DNA of 6,431 nt, from assembly GCA_050330055.1 (NCBI GenBank), contig JBHJOF010000207.1:1-6431 (forward strand), written 5' to 3'. Below are positions 5,840 through 6,431 of this stretch, one piece after another (the first letter of the stretch is position 1; every line of letters begins with the position of its first letter). The position numbers and the translations under genes were made by a program. Origin of the DNA: JBHJOF01 sp050330055. GTDB taxonomy: Bacteria; Pseudomonadota; Alphaproteobacteria; Kiloniellales; JAKSDN01. Under the pieces are notes generated by a model, which saw only the letters and a list, made by a program, of their open reading frames with translations, did no database searches and had not been told where the DNA came from.

Positions 5840-5905
5840 CGCCTAGTCTAATCATATAGGAGCGGAACCCGGCCTGCGCAGCCCGTCTGTGTGATTATCG
5901 TGGCA
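5840..5905 (-). promoter_or_regulatory. Probable promoter region of the phosphatase gene
   Basis: The 128-bp gap between the HD-GYP-like stop and the phosphatase start contains an A/T-rich stretch. On the minus strand it offers TATATG and GATTAG as possible -10 hexamers (within about 5848-5860) and GATAAT near 5893-5898. No good -35 is correctly spaced, so only the general location is proposed. Confidence 0.25.
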
Positions 5906-5916
5906 AGAATCGACCG

Positions 5917-6431
5917 CTAGAACCGGGCCGGCGGCGGCAGGGCGGGGGACGCGGGCGCCGGCTGCCAATCGACCCGGCCGCCGCGGTTGTCGAGATAGTT
6001 GACCAGCGCCGCCACCGCCGCGGCGTCGTAGAGGCTGCCGGCTGCCTGCATCAGCACCTGGATCGCCCGGTCGAGCGCCAGCGCCGGTCGGTGGGCGCGC
6101 GGGCTCACCATGCCGACAAAGGCGTTGGCCACCGCGACGATGCGCGCCGTGGTCAGGATCTCGTCGCCCGTCAGGCCGCGCGGATAGCCGCCGCCGTCGA
6201 CCTGCTCCTGAGCTTGGCGCAGAGTCTCGACCACCGGCCCGGGGAACTCGACGCCGTCCAGCAGCTCGACCGTCGCGCTCAGGTTCTCGTGAATCTGGCG
6301 GCGCTCCTGGTCGCTGATCGAGCCGCTGCGCGTCAGCAGCGATTCGGGCACCAGGATCTTGCCCAGGTTCATCAGCAGGCCGGCGCTGCGCGCCGTCTCG
6401 CGGTCGGCATCGTCGAGGCCCATCTCCTCGG
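5917..6431 (-). CDS. HD-GYP-like protein with degenerate catalytic motifs (5'-truncated by window edge)
   Basis: The C-terminal 171 codons of a larger protein that enters from the right edge. The frame is open upstream (Glu-Glu before the Met at 6423), so that Met is probably internal. The HD-GYP layout is clear, numbering from that Met: AGLLMNLGKILVP (14-26) replaces the usual xLLHDIGKIxVP; IHENLSATVELL (44-55) keeps one His; LRQAQEQVDGGGYPRGLTGDEI (68-89) keeps the GYP loop but has Q-A-Q where functional enzymes have His residues; ARIVAVANAFVGM (93-105) has Asn for the usual Asp. HD-GYP enzymes hydrolyse cyclic di-GMP. Here the HD pair is M18-N19 and at least two further metal ligands are lost, so hydrolysis is unlikely and a sensing or scaffold role is inferred. 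The tail (150-168) is Pro/Ala-rich. N-terminal sensory domains may lie outside the window. Confidence 0.85.
   Translation of the reverse strand, partial: EEMGLDDADRETARSAGLLMNLGKILVPESLLTRSGSISDQERRQIHENLSATVELLDGVEFPGPVVETLRQAQEQVDGGGYPRGLTGDEILTTARIVAVANAFVGMVSPRAHRPALALDRAIQVLMQAAGSLYDAAAVAALVNYLDNRGGRVDWQPAPASPALPPPARF

Noticed and set aside
4838..5851. A 337-codon plus-strand open frame over the REP-like element and the phosphatase gene
   Set aside because: Its start lies in the palindromic repeat and the rest is antisense to a phosphatase with all motifs intact.

Overview
This 6.4-kb window comes from a high-GC chromosome with strong GC bias at third codon positions. It looks like an alphaproteobacterium, possibly Rhodospirillales-like. 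The evidence is an MmcB-family repair protein (best known from alphaproteobacteria), an integrase with alphaproteobacterial-type Arm domains, and a C-rich inverted intergenic palindrome of a kind common in these genomes. The assignment is an inference from gene content; there is no rRNA or other phylogenetic marker.

Layout from left to right. (1) Positions 1-1278, minus strand: the N-terminal 426 residues of a tyrosine recombinase (integrase). It runs off the left edge and carries two tandem Arm-type DNA-binding domains. (2) Positions 1279-1479: a 201-bp gap with two short palindromes and no tRNA gene. (3) Positions 1480-2766, minus: a 12-helix MFS transporter. (4) Positions 2767-3036: a divergent regulatory region with an A/T-rich patch and a GC hairpin in the MFS leader. 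(5) Positions 3037-3513, plus: a small uncharacterised protein with one C-terminal membrane helix, followed after 39 bp by mmcB (3553-4068, plus). (6) Positions 4065-4664, minus: a SIS-domain protein of the GmhA/DiaA type, convergent with mmcB; the two stop codons share a CTAG. (7) Positions 4665-5029: a gap holding a REP-like inverted pair. (8) Positions 5030-5788, minus: a PPP-family metallophosphatase with all motifs intact. (9) Positions 5917-6431, minus: the C-terminal part of an HD-GYP-like protein that enters from the right edge.

The most notable theme is two enzyme folds whose hallmark residues are gone. The GmhA-like protein has lost all four zinc or catalytic side chains and most of the phosphate-binding loop. 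The HD-GYP-like protein has lost the HD pair, the central histidines and a later Asp. Both reading frames are otherwise intact and conserved in length, which suggests non-catalytic (binding or regulatory) roles rather than decay. The third notable item is the integrase with a duplicated Arm domain. I see no defence system, CRISPR array, tRNA, rRNA or complete mobile element. The right-hand genes look chromosomal, so any integrated element would most likely lie to the left of the integrase start.
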